Source: Himantopus leucocephalus
Lineage: Eukaryota > Chordata > Aves > Charadriiformes > Recurvirostridae
DNA length: 64,000 nucleotides
Reading direction: 5' to 3'
Assembly: GCA_003993805.1 (NCBI GenBank)
Contig: RSEF01000003.1
Coordinates: 108,906,539 to 108,970,538, forward strand
Shown here piece after piece: positions 14,201 to 27,300 of the stretch. The translations under genes were made by a program, and so were the position numbers. Position 1 is the stretch's first letter. Each line of letters begins with the position of its first letter. The notes below the pieces were generated by a model. The model had not been told where the DNA came from, did not search any database, and was given only the letters and a program-made list of their open reading frames with translations.

Positions 14201-14776
14201 TCTGGGTAGGGAGTGACATGCAGCAGAATTTACGTGTCATCCCTTTTCCAGGTCTGGTCTCATGGTCTTTCATGTACGATCTGGCCCTCACTGCCTTTAG
14301 AGCAGTGCTTATGAGAAATTGTGGCTTCTGACAGTGCTTTCACTTGAGTTCCATTTTTATTGCTGATTTTCTTTGTTATTCAAAGCCTTTTATGATAAGC
14401 TAATCAAGAAGAAACAGAAACACTGAAACTACAGAGGGACTGATTGTTATTGGATGTCTATTATTTTCAGCAGGCTTTCCACGTATGTCTTCATTATACT
14501 TGTTGAATCATTCCTTTTTTGCTATATATTTTTCTTGTCTCTATACAAACAATAAATTTCTCAGTTTGTAATAATACAAACTAATAAAGAAGTTCACGTT
14601 TCTGACTTTAAATTGTTGAACTGACTTGTTCAACCTTGACTTGCGTGTTCTGTGAGGTTTAAAAGTCAAAGCAATTTTTAAACTGCATTACATTCACATT
14701 GTTATAAAGACATCTTCACTAAAAATTATGAAAGCTGCTTGTTCCTGCCTGCTATCACCAATGGCCAACACAAATG

Positions 14777-14778
14777 TG

Positions 14779-14815
<37 letters not shown>
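14777..14815. repeat. Compound (TA)10(CA)8 microsatellite
   Basis: Ten TA units (14779-14798) pass directly into eight CA units (14799-14814). It is a typical compound dinucleotide microsatellite and is likely to vary in length between individuals. Confidence 0.95.
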
Positions 14816-15328
14816 TGTGCTGTTATACCAGCATGATGTGATTTATAGCTTAAAAATTGGATTGATTATTAATTCATCAGCAATAAAGATAAATATTTTC
14901 TTAAACTTTTAAAACTACATACTCATTACCATATACGAATAAATATTCAGTTATTTCACACCCATCAGTTTCTAATGACTTCACAAATGAGTACAACTCA
15001 GTACCAGCCATAGGCCAAAACCGTGACAGGAACTGGGTGAAAATTAAGCTATATGGACAATGATTATGGCTTGGGGAGGTGCCGTTGCCTCATTTAGTGT
15101 AGATCTAGACTGGAATCCAATCTAGTGCAATGTAATTAAAAAATTACGGCAGTTTCTTGCATGAAGTTGCTTCTGAAATGCTTCCATCTCCTCCAAGAAA
15201 GAGAACAGGGCAGATAGCTTCCTTAGTTTGCCATTCATTTTAGGTACATAAGTTCACAGGGATTTGATTCTCAGAGATACCTTTGTGTTGACCATTTTTA
15301 TCATGTCGTTCCACGTGTTTCAATGCAG

Positions 15329-15425
15329 CTGTACTTTGATGTGTCTAATTCTCCCCAGACTGTGTTCAGGGAATGCAGCTACGGAATCATCAAATTTTGG
15401 TTTACACTCTACAGGGATGCTGGAG
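15329..15425 (+). other. Exon-like stretch, unproven (97 bp)
   Basis: An open frame runs through this segment. It is preceded by a fair 3' splice-site context (pyrimidine-rich DNA ending TTTCAATGCAG) and followed by a strong 5' splice-site sequence (GGAG then GTGAGT). The translated stretch has mixed protein-like composition (LYFDVSNSPQTVFRECSYG and onward), but I do not recognise a family. The frame enters in phase 0 and leaves in phase 1. No partner exon can be identified nearby. Splice-like motifs are common by chance in 64 kb, so this is only a candidate. Confidence 0.18.
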
Positions 15426-16550
15426 GTGAGTGGAAGGATGCTCAGTCAAATTTTTTTACTTTATCTGGACCTAATGACTTTACAAAATCTTACATGAAAC
15501 TTCACTGAACAATACAGTTCTCTGTCCTCTAGCCAGTCTTTTAGCCTTTGTCACACAGATTTTTTTGTCCTCTTTCAATAAAAAATCACACGGTATATTA
15601 TTCCTAAAAGGAGGATGCTTCAAATACTTAGCAAGTGAAACGGCTTTTTTTGCAATAATGTCAAGAAAATGAAAGAGCTGGAAGCATACTGAAAGTTTCC
15701 CAGTCCGGAACAGCTATAAAACACAAACATCATATCACCCCCTGACACAAAACTGCCTCATTACTTGTATTTCCCAAGTACAATCAAAATAATAATAATA
15801 AAAAAAACTCCTTGCCAAACTGGGTTCTATTGTATGCCGTCTTCTGATCAGACCTCAGAACTACAGTAATTATATTTATTTTAGCTGTAATTTTAGCTGT
15901 AATCTCTAAAGAATGCCCTCATCAGTGAGCATGTAGGACCAGCGGTGAGTTGCAGATATTTTTTGCACTAAGTCTTTAGTAGACCTTGGAAGAACTCTTT
16001 GGCTCTTAGAAGACTTTAAGAAAGTTATTAAACAGGGTCATTATTGCTGAAGGTGAACTGTATGGCTCTAAATATTGGAAATTATAGATTTTTTTTTCAC
16101 AGCTTAGATGGATTTTTTTTTATATATAACTGCAGAAATCAAAAGGACTGAGGTTAAGAAAGTGATAAAAGTTTGGTTGTCATAACAACTGAGCTCACTG
16201 AGTAGAGGACCCCGAATAATCTAATTCATTTTTCTCAATGTGCAAAACCTTTAGGGTAGTTTTGTTCAAGTCAAGTAACATTGAGTCAATACCTAAAAAA
16301 GAAGGAAAATAAAATAATATAGAGGATAAACATATATGTTAAAGCCAATGTCCTAATTTCTAACTCAGACAAAACTCCTTTTGATTTCTGATCTCACTGA
16401 AGTGTGTTGGATATTTAAAATTTTATTCTGAGAGCCTGTGCAAAGTCATTTTGGAAACAAACAGAAAAGGCTGATACTGTTGGCCTGAGCTTTCATTAAA
16501 GAATCAGGTGCTGCTTCCACTGAAATCATGTATTGCTTTACCCAGAAAAA

Positions 16551-16600
16551 GGGTCTTGAATTTAATATTGGCTGGGGGTCTTGAATTTAGTAGTGACTGG
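16551..16600. repeat. Imperfect tandem duplication, 25-bp unit
   Basis: Two adjacent 25-bp units both begin GGGTCTTGAATTTA and end CTGG. They differ at a few internal positions. A fragment of a third unit (GGGCGTTG) may follow. Confidence 0.85.
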
Positions 16601-18432
16601 GGGCGTTGTCCTGAGATCAGGTAAATTATCTTGACTATATTGACTTCACTGTCACAATGCAAATTTACCCTTGTAGAAAATGAGTCATCACCTACAATTC
16701 TACTTAATCATGTCGCAAATCTTTGCTCAAAGGGTAATAATAAAAGGATTTGAATTCAACAGGAATCATTGATTTCCTGGAATAAAAGGCTGCAGATATG
16801 CCTACCATTTTCATATAAGTTGTTTTCCTCTGTGACCCTGTTCCGACTGAAAATTAGTCCAAATTCATCCACCGGACTCCATGCCAACATCTCAGTTAAC
16901 CAATAATCCACCTTTAACCATAAACAAAATAAAAAGTGCGCTTGCTTTTTTTCAGTAGGCAATTTAGTACTGCATTAAACTGGGTTATAACACATCATAA
17001 ATTGTCCTGTTTGCTGCATTTTATTCGGTCCCCGTTACAAATGAACATTATTCCTTCTTGCAACTCTGCTGTGTTGTATATAGAGCAGAGTGGGTTTACA
17101 AGGGGGCAGCTTTCACTGCTCCAATGGTACTAGCCAACTTGCTCTTCACGCTACGTGACACAGAGCAGCTGAGCTCTCTACAAGAGTTTTATCCCCAACA
17201 GGGGAGCCCTGAGGCACCCTGAATATTGCATTACATGCCTAGACTTTTCCAAATGGTGAGTGAGCAGGCTGAATTTACTCTGTCTCAGGCAGAATTCTGA
17301 TGGAGAATTAGTTACTTTTCTTACATAATCTACTTCTTTTCAATAAGTCTTTCTGTGATTGCAGTGGCAGCTAACAATACATAGTGACTCAACGTGGTAC
17401 CACACAGATGACTCATCAGATCTGCTAAGGCGACTGCAAGTCCATTAAGGTAATGCACATTATTCCTTTCATCATCTCATATAAATAAATATAAATCAAT
17501 CACTCCCTTATTTTTTCATCCCATGAATCTGCTTCTGTAAGTCCCTCACTGACAACACCACGGGATGCAGTAAATCTTTTTTATTCTGAATTATTTTGTT
17601 GCCAAATATATACTTGCTACTTAAAATCTCAGTATCTCCCTCTGTGTGATCACTCATGCATCATCTCACCTCACTTCATAGAGGGGAAATAAATTTTTGA
17701 GAAAATAAATGACAGCAATTATCTTCAGGAAAAACAAAAAGCTATCTGGCACAGGTATATTGTATATACCTGCATGAACTGCAGATGCATTTGCAGTATA
17801 AACGTTTTTCACTGTTTAACACAGATGACAAGGAAATAGCATATTCTTTGGGCTCCCCTGGGGGAACATCAGAAAAGTGAACCAGTCACTCACAGGGTAG
17901 CCTGTCAGACCTACAGCCTAACAACAAGGGAGCAGGAATGATCACAGATGATATTTCTTATTTTCAGCTGATGGTGTCAAGGCAGCACATGCTTGAGTTT
18001 TTACCACCTTCTGGACAACTGCCTGAGGTGGGTGGATTCTCAGGCTTTTGAAATTCATGACAGCAAAACACAGTTACAGGGTGAAAGTAAACTTTAAACA
18101 TAATGTTTAAGAGAAAAATTAAGGTTCGTTTAGTAGTTTCCAAAATGTACTAGGAGAGGAAAGGAAAGGTAGTCACATCTCATTTTTAGAGCTTCTAGGA
18201 ATATCAGTCGATACTTTATTTAATGCTGAGCAATGCTCTCACACACATACAAGAAAAAGCACAGCACTTATTCACAAACAAAAACCCACAGTTATTCCCA
18301 TTACTACCTGAGGCATCTCAAACTTGTCTGGCATTTAGCACAGAGAAAAAGTAGTATTTGGAGGGAAGGAGCCGGTACTGTCTTCCTACACGTTTTGGTG
18401 TTGTACAGCAAGCCCTGAGACTGCCTGCCAGA

Positions 18433-18463
18433 GCAGGTTACTCACAGCAGGTTACTCACAGCA
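18433..18463. repeat. Perfect tandem duplication, 14-bp unit
   Basis: GCAGGTTACTCACA occurs twice in direct succession (18433-18446 and 18447-18460), followed by the first three bases of a third copy. It is a recent slippage-type duplication. Confidence 0.92.
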
Positions 18464-21343
18464 AACACCTTCTCTTCACATCAGGCTGGGCTGAATTTTC
18501 CTTCAGAGTACTGACCCCGATCAGAAGTTAGGCCATATTCCTTGGGGCACCTAAAACTTTGGTAGTTATGACGAGTTCTAAATTCAAGAGAGTTGATAAG
18601 AAATTCAGACCATCTGTTACATACAGTTGACAGATCCTGTCCCATCAGCAGGAATAAGCCCTGATGCTGAGGGAATGAAGTAGCCAACTCAAAGACAGTT
18701 AGGGAGAGGAGTATCTCTTCCCTTCTATTAAGGTAGGTGGCTTGTTCTTTGCATGTGTAACTCCTTCCATTGATTAGAGAGAAATACTAGGTGACTGAAT
18801 TAAATATTAAATTTATAGTTGGCTAAATTTCAATGTGGTATTTTCTGTTCTAATCTTAGTGAAAAAAATTGCACCTTACTCCTTTACTTTTCTGTATTTT
18901 GCTGATTGATTTGAATTATCATTTTTAGGCAATTTAAGGGCAGATAATTTGATACAAATAGAGTGAATTCATGTTCCCTTTAGAATACGACAGCTTTGCC
19001 CTTGCTTTCAGTGGGGACAGGTTTTTATGTATATCTTGGACTCACCTTCGGTAAGGGAAATAGTACTTTTGCGGTACCAAAGCTAATATGCCTCGCACCT
19101 TTCCCCTCATTATTTAATCAGCGAATGGCTTCTATCATATCAGCATTTGCCATTTACAAAACATTTCAGAAATTTCCTAAATTAACAACAACGTTACGCC
19201 TGTTATTCTGTTTATGCATAATGGAGGATACTAATAGGTGAATTGGCACTATAAAGCAGCTGTCAATGGGGAATTTAGATGACAATTAGTATATATTTAG
19301 TGCTATAACAAGTTTGGAGGACATCTTACACAAATGCACATTTGTATGTGCAGCTGCTAGTATAATAAACCAAGGACTCCATTAATTATTTTTCCAATCT
19401 AATTAGGGAACACAAATACTTATTTTATCAACAAAATTGCACGATAACTCGAAACAGCACAGGTAGATTGAAAACATTGTAGAATGAATTACTTTCCCTT
19501 CAGAAGGACATCTGGCTCAATATGCTACAAATAAACCAACCGACCCACTGCGTAACCGATGTTGGTAATTACTATTGAACTTGCTATAAAACAGACTCAG
19601 TGCTGTATTACCATTTTATTTCATAGAGAAGCATGCACATAAAATCTTAAGTCGTTAATATAAGAAGGCACTGATCTCTGTCAGAGGACTTGCAGTCAGG
19701 TCTGATTACTGAGAGGGCAAATTAGCATTTGTTGGTGCTGTCACCACAGCTCTGCCATCACCAGTGTTCCACTGCTGAAGGAACTGGCTCCATTGCCAAA
19801 GCTCACGTACAGAAGCGTTTGCGTGAATTAGGACTTATTCACATAAATGCATGCTGAAGGACTGGGTTATGATCTGCGAGATATTTCTTATGAATGGTTT
19901 GTTAAGAGAGATCATAAACTGTTGGAGTTTCAAATCTCACTTTAGCAATTTAAAAGCCAGAAGTTTAAATTAAGCTTGTCACCAATGCTATTTTTACAGT
20001 CAGCCGGGGAGAAGCACTTCTAGAAGCTATATACATGCCATCCTAAGCTCTAGACTTCGATGGGAAAAATCACTCACTGGAGACACCTATATCTTATCGC
20101 TGACTGTTGAAGGATCTTATATGACTTGCTTAGACAAGATGCCTAACTATGTGAGAGCTGATGGTGAATCCCCCTCTAAATCAGCAAACATGGAGGGCTA
20201 AAATGCACATAGTCATTTTTCAGCATTTATTAAGGCAAATTTCTATAGATATTAAGCTACAAAAACTTGCAGCTGAGGTTATCTAAAGAAGACTGATCAA
20301 GATTTTCTACTGTAAAAAAGCATTTTAAACTGTTTCTATCTTTGCCCACCTTAATGATGTGAGCTGAAACTTTCCATGAATACGGCAAACTGGGTTTTCA
20401 CATTTTGTAACTTTGAGTACTTGCATTTGTAACTATGTTACTTTATTAATGCAGTTTTTGCTGCCCCATAAATCAAAATATTGATGGCAGTTTTTATTAC
20501 TTAAATTATAAAACAATGTAAATACTAGTGGCTGGTTCATAGATTTCTTAAGGCAAAATTGTGATGAATATCAACCTTAGACATGTAATTTCCATAGGAT
20601 CTACATAACAGACTTTTGAAAGACATTCAGTCTTGATTTAAAACTACAACAAATGGTGTAGGGCTAGTTTTTGCAATTAATTATCCTTTATTAAACTTTT
20701 ATGTTTCAATATTAATCTGGATTCCTTCATCTTCATTTTTCAAACATTAGAATTCGTTATAGAATTTTCCATTGGAGTATTAACCATTATTACAAATCTC
20801 TCCTTGTTGAGGTGTTGTGTTATCCAGTTCATCAATGACATTAATTTTCAGTTCCATATTCAAAGGTCCTCTTCATGTTTGCAAACTACAGAACTTGAAA
20901 TTGCAATGTGGCAAAACCTGCCCATTTTTCTGAAGAGGCCAAATATTCCGTGAATATGGACTCTACTGTGTCTACAGAGCTAGACCCAGTACAGAACACA
21001 AGGTATCGTGCTCCAGCAGACTTTTGCATTTGTTACTCTTTATGCTTTCATAAAATTGGCCCTTATTTTCCTATTTAAACTTCCTTTTTCAAAATCTTCA
21101 TTGTAGATAGCAAATTAGTTACTGTGAGAATTATTCACGTTTCAGAATCAGAGTTTAAGTCCCACGTATAAATTTTAAACTATTTTCAGTTAATTACTGA
21201 ATTACATGGTGTTTTCAAAAATGAAATAGTCTTACAAATCATAAATGATTCTTGATAAAAGAATATCAAGTAGTACAATAGCAAGACTTTACTTGCCAAG
21301 GTACCAGTGCAGGTCACCCACTAAACCTGGCAGAAAAGCCTAT

Positions 21344-21374
21344 ATGCAAATCAGAAAATGCAAATCAGAAAATG
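21344..21374. repeat. Perfect 14-bp tandem duplication carrying two octamer motifs
   Basis: CAAATCAGAAAATG is repeated exactly (21347-21360 and 21361-21374). With the preceding ATG this makes two exact copies of the octamer ATGCAAAT (21344-21351 and 21358-21365), the classic POU/Oct binding motif. The sequence match is certain. Binding or regulatory use is not shown. Confidence 0.85.
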
Positions 21375-24300
21375 TCTAGACAGAAGTAAAGGAGCCAGTG
21401 ATTCTTTCTTCACACATGAGTGTCAGACCAAGAACAACATCCAACAGGGGATGAAGTGGCTGTCCATCTCCTAGGCATTCAAGTCATCTACCTCTGTATT
21501 TAACTCAGTTCATTTTGTGTATTTTATTATGATATATGTTTCCTCATGGTGACTATTTTAACCTCATTTTGTCTAGGATTTTTTAATTATTTTGTATATT
21601 TGAAAAATAGAGAGTAAGTGACACTGGATTTTGATGTTGTTGACCCCTTGACATAGAGATGATATAACCCATTTTGTAATTCTGGCCTGGGTCTGGTGAC
21701 TGAGCCTAGAAAATAAGTAAATCTCTAGACACAATATTATACAGAGATGTTTCATGATACATAGTATTTATTTCATTTTGAAGCAATGGTACATTCAGTC
21801 TTACCAAAACACCTGAATATGTTGATGTAAGTCAGGCTGAACTAGGGATAAAAAAAAGAACTATTCTTGTTCTATTGTCAACACATCTAGCAATGCTCCA
21901 CACACACAGTGGCCAACTCTGACCTGACAGTTTCCTTTTATATGTGAATTTACCTGACAGTTATTAATGCTGACCTCTGCAGCAGCAAGGTTTCCTCTTT
22001 ATTAGAGGGGGTTTTATTCTCACCAAAACTTACAACCGTAGTCTTTGACATTTTTCTTTCTTACCTTTAGATTTGACAAGACAACTGTATCTTTACTAGT
22101 ATTTCACTTACTGCAGAAGAAAAAAAATATGTTATTTTAACTACAGGTTCAAAGCCAGCAGACGCGGTACTTGTAAGTGCATCTTCCAGTCCTTCCTGAC
22201 TGTGAGGCACATACAACTTCACAGCGGGAAGCAAGGAAAGCAGCAAGCAGCAAATGGCTAAAAGCCCAGAAATTCAGAAAAACCTAAATTGGCAGAGATT
22301 TCGACATTCATTGCCTATCTATTTCATAAATATCCACTGGACAGCTGATACAGTCTCCAGACATTGAACTATGTGCTATCTGATTTTATATTTATGTTTA
22401 AATGAGACCTAAATCTGTTAGGGTTATGGTATTATGAAAAATAACCTGAGAGTGCCTTCTCTGTCACTGCAGAGGTTACTAGTTTTTTTTACCTGTTTTC
22501 CTCATGTGAAAATACTCAGGTCATAGATGCTAGCAACAGTGAACTATTTTTATTAAAATAAGAGGGCTGTGAAAGTGTACAATATTGAAGAAGATAAAAA
22601 AAGTTGCCCTCTAATTTCCCCTAATCTCAGGTAAAAAATAGTCAAATTGTTCTTTTTATACTACTGCTCAGTTAGAATGAAATGTCTGTATCGCAGAATG
22701 GAGTGTTGCTCCAACAAGATCAAATCAACCATGCTTTGACATCCACACAGTGCCATGGTGCTGGAAGTAGTTTTTACAAATTTTCCTTGGGTGTAACACT
22801 GTACTGATACAACTGCTTTGTTTCCATTTCCCAGAACCAGCTCTACTGAAACACTCTTGAAGTCTCTGGACTGCACACATTTCTGCCATGTCTGCAGCTG
22901 AGACTACACGACCAGAGGTGGCCTGGCGGTGACTGCTGAAGTCTGAAGATAACAGTGAAAGCCTGACACACAGTTTTTAGGTGGGTTGTTTTCCCCTTTA
23001 AAAACTGGAAAGTCTTAAATGATAGATATAAGTCCATGCTTTTTCCAATATTTTTCCAGGTAAATTTGGTTGAAATGTGAAACAAAAGTCCAAAAAAAAA
23101 GAAAGGTAAACCATTAAATGTTTAATGCATTTTGTTCATATTTCTTGGCAAGGAATTTCCTGCTGATATAAGGCTGTTCTGTGAAGGAACCTGTACAGCT
23201 TGTCAGTCTGGCTTTGGCGGCGTGGCATTACTGCAAAAGAAACCTTTTTTGGAAGTACATGAGCCTGCTACTGCCCAAATATCTGGAAGCCCAAACACGT
23301 TGCATGTAAACATGCCCATGACTGCAGTGTAAAGCACAGAGCAAACCCTAGCTGCCCCAGCTGAGTCCCTACACCTGATTGCAAAGGTAGGTTTGACATA
23401 CTGCAAAGATGCCAGCAATATGGACTGTCATCTAAATCTGGCTTCAAGTCTTACTTAAAGGCTGCTTTTCTATGTGCTTTATGCTAAACAAAACCTTATA
23501 TTGTCATAAGTCATAAATTTTAAAGCAGATGTGTTCCGAATTTTTTGTTCCCATTTTTTGTTCAAAAGTACAATGAGAAATAGCGTATGAGATTGAGATG
23601 AAGCTGAAAATGGTGTCAACTGAAGGATGATGAATAGCATATCTGTTTATTGTCTAGGAAGGGTCAGTATCAATAACATTTGTTGTTTTAATTCCAGTAA
23701 GACAGTAGTGACGTAAACATTGTTCAGCATCTGTGGCACAAAGATACTCTACTGTACTCCTGTATATGACAAGAATTAATGGAGAAACATGTTTGTCTAC
23801 AAGTTTTACAGGAGGAGGAGCAGAAGTGAAACGGCTTGGGCGTGGCCATACTACATTAGGCCAGACTCAGGATTATTATCTGAGTTTTCAAGTACAAGAG
23901 TTGTATAGACACCAGGAGAACTTTTTTTTCACAAACCAAATAATGGTGTAATGCTAAAGAACATGAGCAACGATCAGCTTTTCCTCTGTTGCTTGAGCAC
24001 TTGGTATTTAAAAGATAGTAATAATAAAACCCCACAATCCATCACAACAGTGGAATGCGTTCTGAAAAAAAATGTCATGTAGTTTAACTGGAGTGTGTCA
24101 GTATCCCCCTGAGTCAATATAAAACTTCTGTAAAGAAAGGCAAAGGAATATTCAGCAGGTGCACAAGAAGAAAAAGTCCCTTTGCTGTGTCTCAACAGCA
24201 ATCTCAGAAACTCTTCAGTACTGATGATTCTGCACAAAATTCAGGTGACGAGTGATAAGAGTAAAGCTGGCTGAGTGAGCAGAGAAGATGGCAGTGGATT

Positions 24301-27300
24301 AGTAATACAAGAAGTCCAACAAGCAAAGTCGGATTAAAAGGAAATTGCTAAATTAGAAGATATGGCAAAGCTCCTTACTTCAGCAGGGTGGAAACACAGC
24401 CATGCTAGATGTCTGCATAGGGTCCTCTATATTTTGGTGTTTTCAATGGCTTAAACTCTGCTACATTTAATTATATTTTATACATAAGAACTTTTGGATC
24501 CATTTGTTTGAATAACGTGCTGGCATAGATGACAACCTTTCTTTTTAACAGGGGATGGCAGCAGGGTTGTGTTGTTCTGCAAAATGATGGTAATGCAAAT
24601 AGACCATTCATCTCCTTTCTTAGTGAAATTTGTTCTTTTTAATCAGAGTACAGCGTTGAAAGATGAAGCATGATGTAAAGGTATAGAAGAGACATGAAGT
24701 CTGTTTCTATCTCTGTCACAATCTTTCTACGTCACCCAGGAAAGTTACATATTAAAATTCTGAACAACAAAATATCATGTAATTTATGGTCCTCTTTGCT
24801 GTTTCCAGAACTGCAGCAGGGTATCTCAAGACGTGAAGTTTAATTTGTACTTTAAAAACACTCAGGGATTCAGTTCTGCTTGTCTCATTTTACCCATTTG
24901 AAAATGGGAGACGCTACTTTTCCAAAGGCAGTAACTGAGTAAATGCTTAAACATTAAGGAACACAAATGACAAGTAACAAAATATGACTTTTTTTCTAAT
25001 ATACATGCTTCTACACAATTAATACCTCTAACGTTTTATATACCAAATGCAGACTGGTAGATTTCTTTCTTGTATTGATTGTTAAATATTATTATCTGAA
25101 TAAAAAGTTCATTGATGTAAAGGTAATTCAAAGATCCCTGCTATGAAAAAGTCTAATTCCTGTCTTGTTAACGTTCCCCAGAATTAACATCTCTAAAGTC
25201 TATTACTGTATGAGACAATAAAGATACTCCTACCTCTGCCTTATTTAGGATCAGAATCTTTCATGAAAAATGCAACGTAAAAATTCCTGAGTCTGATCCA
25301 ATGGCTACTTCTCTACAGTCAAATTATTCCTTTTTCAGATTCTATTTAGGTCTTTTTTCTACAAAGGGATTTAAACAGGAGCACTTGTGAAACAACATAG
25401 GAAACCTTAGTCAGCTATATTTAATGAAAAAGGACCTGTTTGTATATTGGAATGAAACACCTGGAACCTAAAATGGGAATTATATGATACATGATATTTA
25501 AACACTCTAAATATCATAATGACACCTTTAACAGTTTTCCTTAGCTAACATTTCTGTCAAGACGGTCCAATTTTGCTAATCTTTATGCTTTGAAGGTGCG
25601 AGTTTGCAGAAATAATAGTTAACTATCAACTGGAAAGACTGTTCATAACTTTGGTTATGACTTGCACTTCATGTGTTAAGTGCGTTACAACTTTGGAGCC
25701 TTGTAACTAAGAATAAGAATGGAAGAAGTCTAGAAAATGTGTCTGACATCACACCGTTTACAAAAGTTTATGTACAATATTTACGAAAATACTGGCTGGT
25801 TTTGCATAGGTTTTTTAAATGTCAAAATATGTTTAAAACATTCCATGCACTCAAAATAACAATAAGAAAAAAATAAAATTGCAGTTCTGCTAATTTCATT
25901 TAATTTCAATACTTGTCAGCATAGTTATTTCACAGCTTCTTTGACTTCACGTTCTGCTTCATATGAATTTGTCAGGTGAATGTAGTTCTTTTGACTACCA
26001 TTTGTGCTGGTTATTAAATTAGCACATACTGTTCCACATGCAGTTTTTCTCGGTGCCAGTACATGTTTTCAACTCCAATTTTGTGTTTGAGAGTTTTTAA
26101 CAATGTTGCCAGAGCTCTATATAAAATATTTAATCACTGAAAGTATCAAAATAAAATCAATTCTCCATTGGGCTGTTATTAACATTAGTGTTCCTGAGCT
26201 AAAGGAAGATGCTATGGGACATATTTTCACAGTGAGCTAGATGGCATTTTAATCTCGCAGTCACACTGAGTATAATTGGAGACAGGTGGCTAAAGCTCCA
26301 CATTCTACTTCAAAAATGTAATGTTCTTTCCATTCAGATAAGCCTAATAAAGTCTTAAATTCATCCTGTTATATTTTGCCAGCTGAACTTTGCAAAACGG
26401 AAGGCAACATAGAGTGTAAAGCCTGTGCATTCATTTCGCCAAGTCCACATGGATTTCAGGTAGTTTAGGATTATACAACGCATGCTTACAGTATTGTGTA
26501 CCATAGATTTTAAGACAGAAAACACCACAGTGGCCATCTGTTCTGATCCCCAGCTTTTCAATGGCCACAGCATTTCAGGCAGTCATTTTTGCAGGGAGAG
26601 ATGATTACAGCATCTTGCAGACAGAAAGCTGATTCTCGGGAGGATGCTCAGAGACTTTTGGCTTATATTTTATAAAGTGGACAATTAAAAAATGAAGCAT
26701 GTATAAGGCTATGCATAAAAGGAATACGAAATTTCACATCTCGAGGATTTTAAACACCAATAAAAGTACTATTTTAGACATATTACTACATAGCCAAAAT
26801 CTGCATGGTTTTGCATTGATTTGTCGGATGCAATATTATGCATCTAACACTGCTCCCTGGCAGACAGCATGAATTACTGATCTGATTCAGGAAGGCAATT
26901 CTTAGGTCCTTAACTAAAAAATGCCTTAAGATCAGACATCTGGGTGAGGAATGCTTCCTGTCCTGTGCAGCAACATCAAGAAACATTTTCAGGCAACTGT
27001 TGGCAGTTTTTGGATTCTGTAACTGGAATTTTTTGAAATGAATTAACCAGGGTGACCATGTCCTGTATATTATTGTTAGACTAATGCCATCTGTTTCTCA
27101 TAGAAGCAATCAGAGAGGTATAAAACCAAACTCAAATAATCTAAACCTCAAACGTGAAAGATTATTTGCCTTTTAAACTGCAGCATATTTGTTTTCAAAG
27201 ACCTGCTTTCAATAATCCAGCTTCCTGGACTAGACATGTCTAGTAACTAGGCATTTATTTACCCAAGTCTGCTGAGACCCCTTTGAGAAATAGGTTGTAG

